Assembly: GCF_001651035.1 (NCBI RefSeq)
Contig: NZ_LXRG01000192.1
Span: 772,765 to 836,764, forward strand
DNA: 64,000 bases
Source: Halomonas sp. ALS9
GTDB taxonomy: Bacteria; Pseudomonadota; Gammaproteobacteria; Pseudomonadales; Halomonadaceae
Direction of reading: 5' to 3'
Part shown: piece after piece, positions 63,466 to 64,000 of the stretch
How the letters are laid out: every line of letters starts with the position of its first letter
How positions within the stretch are numbered: the stretch's first letter is position 1
The notes under the pieces: model-generated
The model's database searches: none
Seen by the model: only the letters and a program-made list of their open reading frames with translations
Told to the model about the DNA's origin: nothing
Made by a program: the position numbers and the translations under genes

Positions 63466-64000
63466 CTAAATGGGGTAATGGCGCGGGCCAAGCTGCATGG
63501 TCATCCAGCGCAGATCGGTGAACTCCTCGATCCCGGCCTTACCGCCAAAGCGCCCATAGCCGCTCGACTTAACGCCGCCAAACGGCATCTGTGGCTCGTC
63601 GTGCACAGTGGGGGCGTTGATATGGCATATACCCGACTCAATGCGTTGGGCAAACTGCATTGCGCGGGCGGTGTCGCGGCTGAATACGGCAGCCGAAAGG
63701 CCATATTCGCTATCGTTCGCCACGCGCAGGGCTTCTTCTTCATCCTTAACGCGCATCATTGCGACTACCGGGCCGAACGACTCTTCGCCATACAGACGCA
63801 TCGCCTGGGTAACCCCATCGACCACGGTGGGCTGCATAATGACGCCTTCGGCCTTGCCGCCACAGGCCAGGCGAGCGCCATGCTGCTGGGCATCGTCGAG
63901 CAGGGCGTTAAGCTTCTCGCCCGATTCGCGATTGATCAGCGTGCCCAGCGCATTGCCTTCACCGCGGGGATCCCCCGCACGCAGCGTTTGCGCCTTGCGA
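63466..64000 (-). CDS. Aldehyde dehydrogenase (vanillin/salicylaldehyde dehydrogenase type), C-terminal part only
   Basis: The frame is open to the right edge, giving the last 177 residues. The C-terminal signature ICHINAPTVHDEPQMPFGGV followed by SSGYGRFGGKAGIEEFTDLRW is that of the vanillin/salicylaldehyde/benzaldehyde dehydrogenase group. The catalytic Cys and Glu are outside the window. It oxidises an aromatic aldehyde to the acid, in keeping with pobA and the other dehydrogenases to its left. Confidence 0.88.
   Translation of the reverse strand, partial: RKAQTLRAGDPRGEGNALGTLINRESGEKLNALLDDAQQHGARLACGGKAEGVIMQPTVVDGVTQAMRLYGEESFGPVVAMMRVKDEEEALRVANDSEYGLSAAVFSRDTARAMQFAQRIESGICHINAPTVHDEPQMPFGGVKSSGYGRFGGKAGIEEFTDLRWMTMQLGPRHYPI

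Overview
The window looks like chromosome of a Halomonas-type moderately halophilic gammaproteobacterium (Halomonadaceae). The best pointer is a complete teaABCD set, the ectoine/hydroxyectoine TRAP transporter plus its UspA-type partner described in Halomonas elongata. Gammaproteobacterial housekeeping blocks agree: lptM-lysA-dapF-DUF484-xerC-HAD, hemC-hemD-hemX-hemY, thiS-thiG-trmB, and engB next to cytochrome c4-dsbA. No rRNA, tRNA, insertion sequence, prophage or CRISPR array was seen. Assignments rest on reading translations and motifs; no database search was run.

Layout. 1-3.7 kb: a three-subunit molybdenum hydroxylase (PaoABC-like, cut by the left edge) diverging from its XdhC and MocA-type cofactor maturation genes. 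3.7-6.6 kb: DUF411, DUF423, thiS-thiG, trmB. 6.7-12.1 kb: a LysR regulator diverging from a TctCBA tripartite carboxylate transporter that continues into an ArgE-like deacylase. 12.1-13.7 kb: ldhA, preceded by a tandem pair of unannotated small RNA candidates with Fur-box promoters and intrinsic terminators. 13.7-17.6 kb: AEC permease, membrane-anchored orphan, SCO1, a type-2 PHB depolymerase and an FKBP isomerase. 17.7-21.5 kb: teaABCD. 21.7-27.4 kb: TIGR02444 protein, ABC-F YheS, dtd, chalcone-isomerase-like protein, tandem Usp, thiD. 27.5-30.8 kb: a second TRAP system (COG4663 type). 30.9-34.2 kb: nuclease, dsbA, cytochrome c4, engB. 34.2-40.3 kb: HAD, xerC, DUF484, dapF, lysA, lptM, argH. 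40.4-43.2 kb: a LOV/PAS-GGDEF-EAL protein. 43.4-47.9 kb: hemCDXY. 48-64 kb is more accessory: a zinc-ribbon mscL, a BKACE enzyme, pobA/pobR, an AT-rich nudK, a 42-residue small protein, an exported protein that appears to start at ATT, an AraC/aldehyde dehydrogenase/alcohol dehydrogenase set, a serine hydrolase, a LuxR regulator, a third TRAP system and the end of a vanillin/salicylaldehyde-type dehydrogenase.

How it fits together. The window is rich in solute uptake (one TTT and three TRAP systems) tied to catabolism. The right third suggests use of aromatic acids, alcohols and aldehydes (4-hydroxybenzoate hydroxylase, aryl-alcohol and aldehyde dehydrogenases). The strongest undescribed feature is the tandem small RNA pair at 13.2-13.6 kb: two copies share an identical 51-nt core, a 5' stem whose pairing survives base changes, an intrinsic terminator, and a promoter overlapping a Fur-like box. 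This is the architecture expected of PrrF/RyhB-type iron-sparing RNAs.
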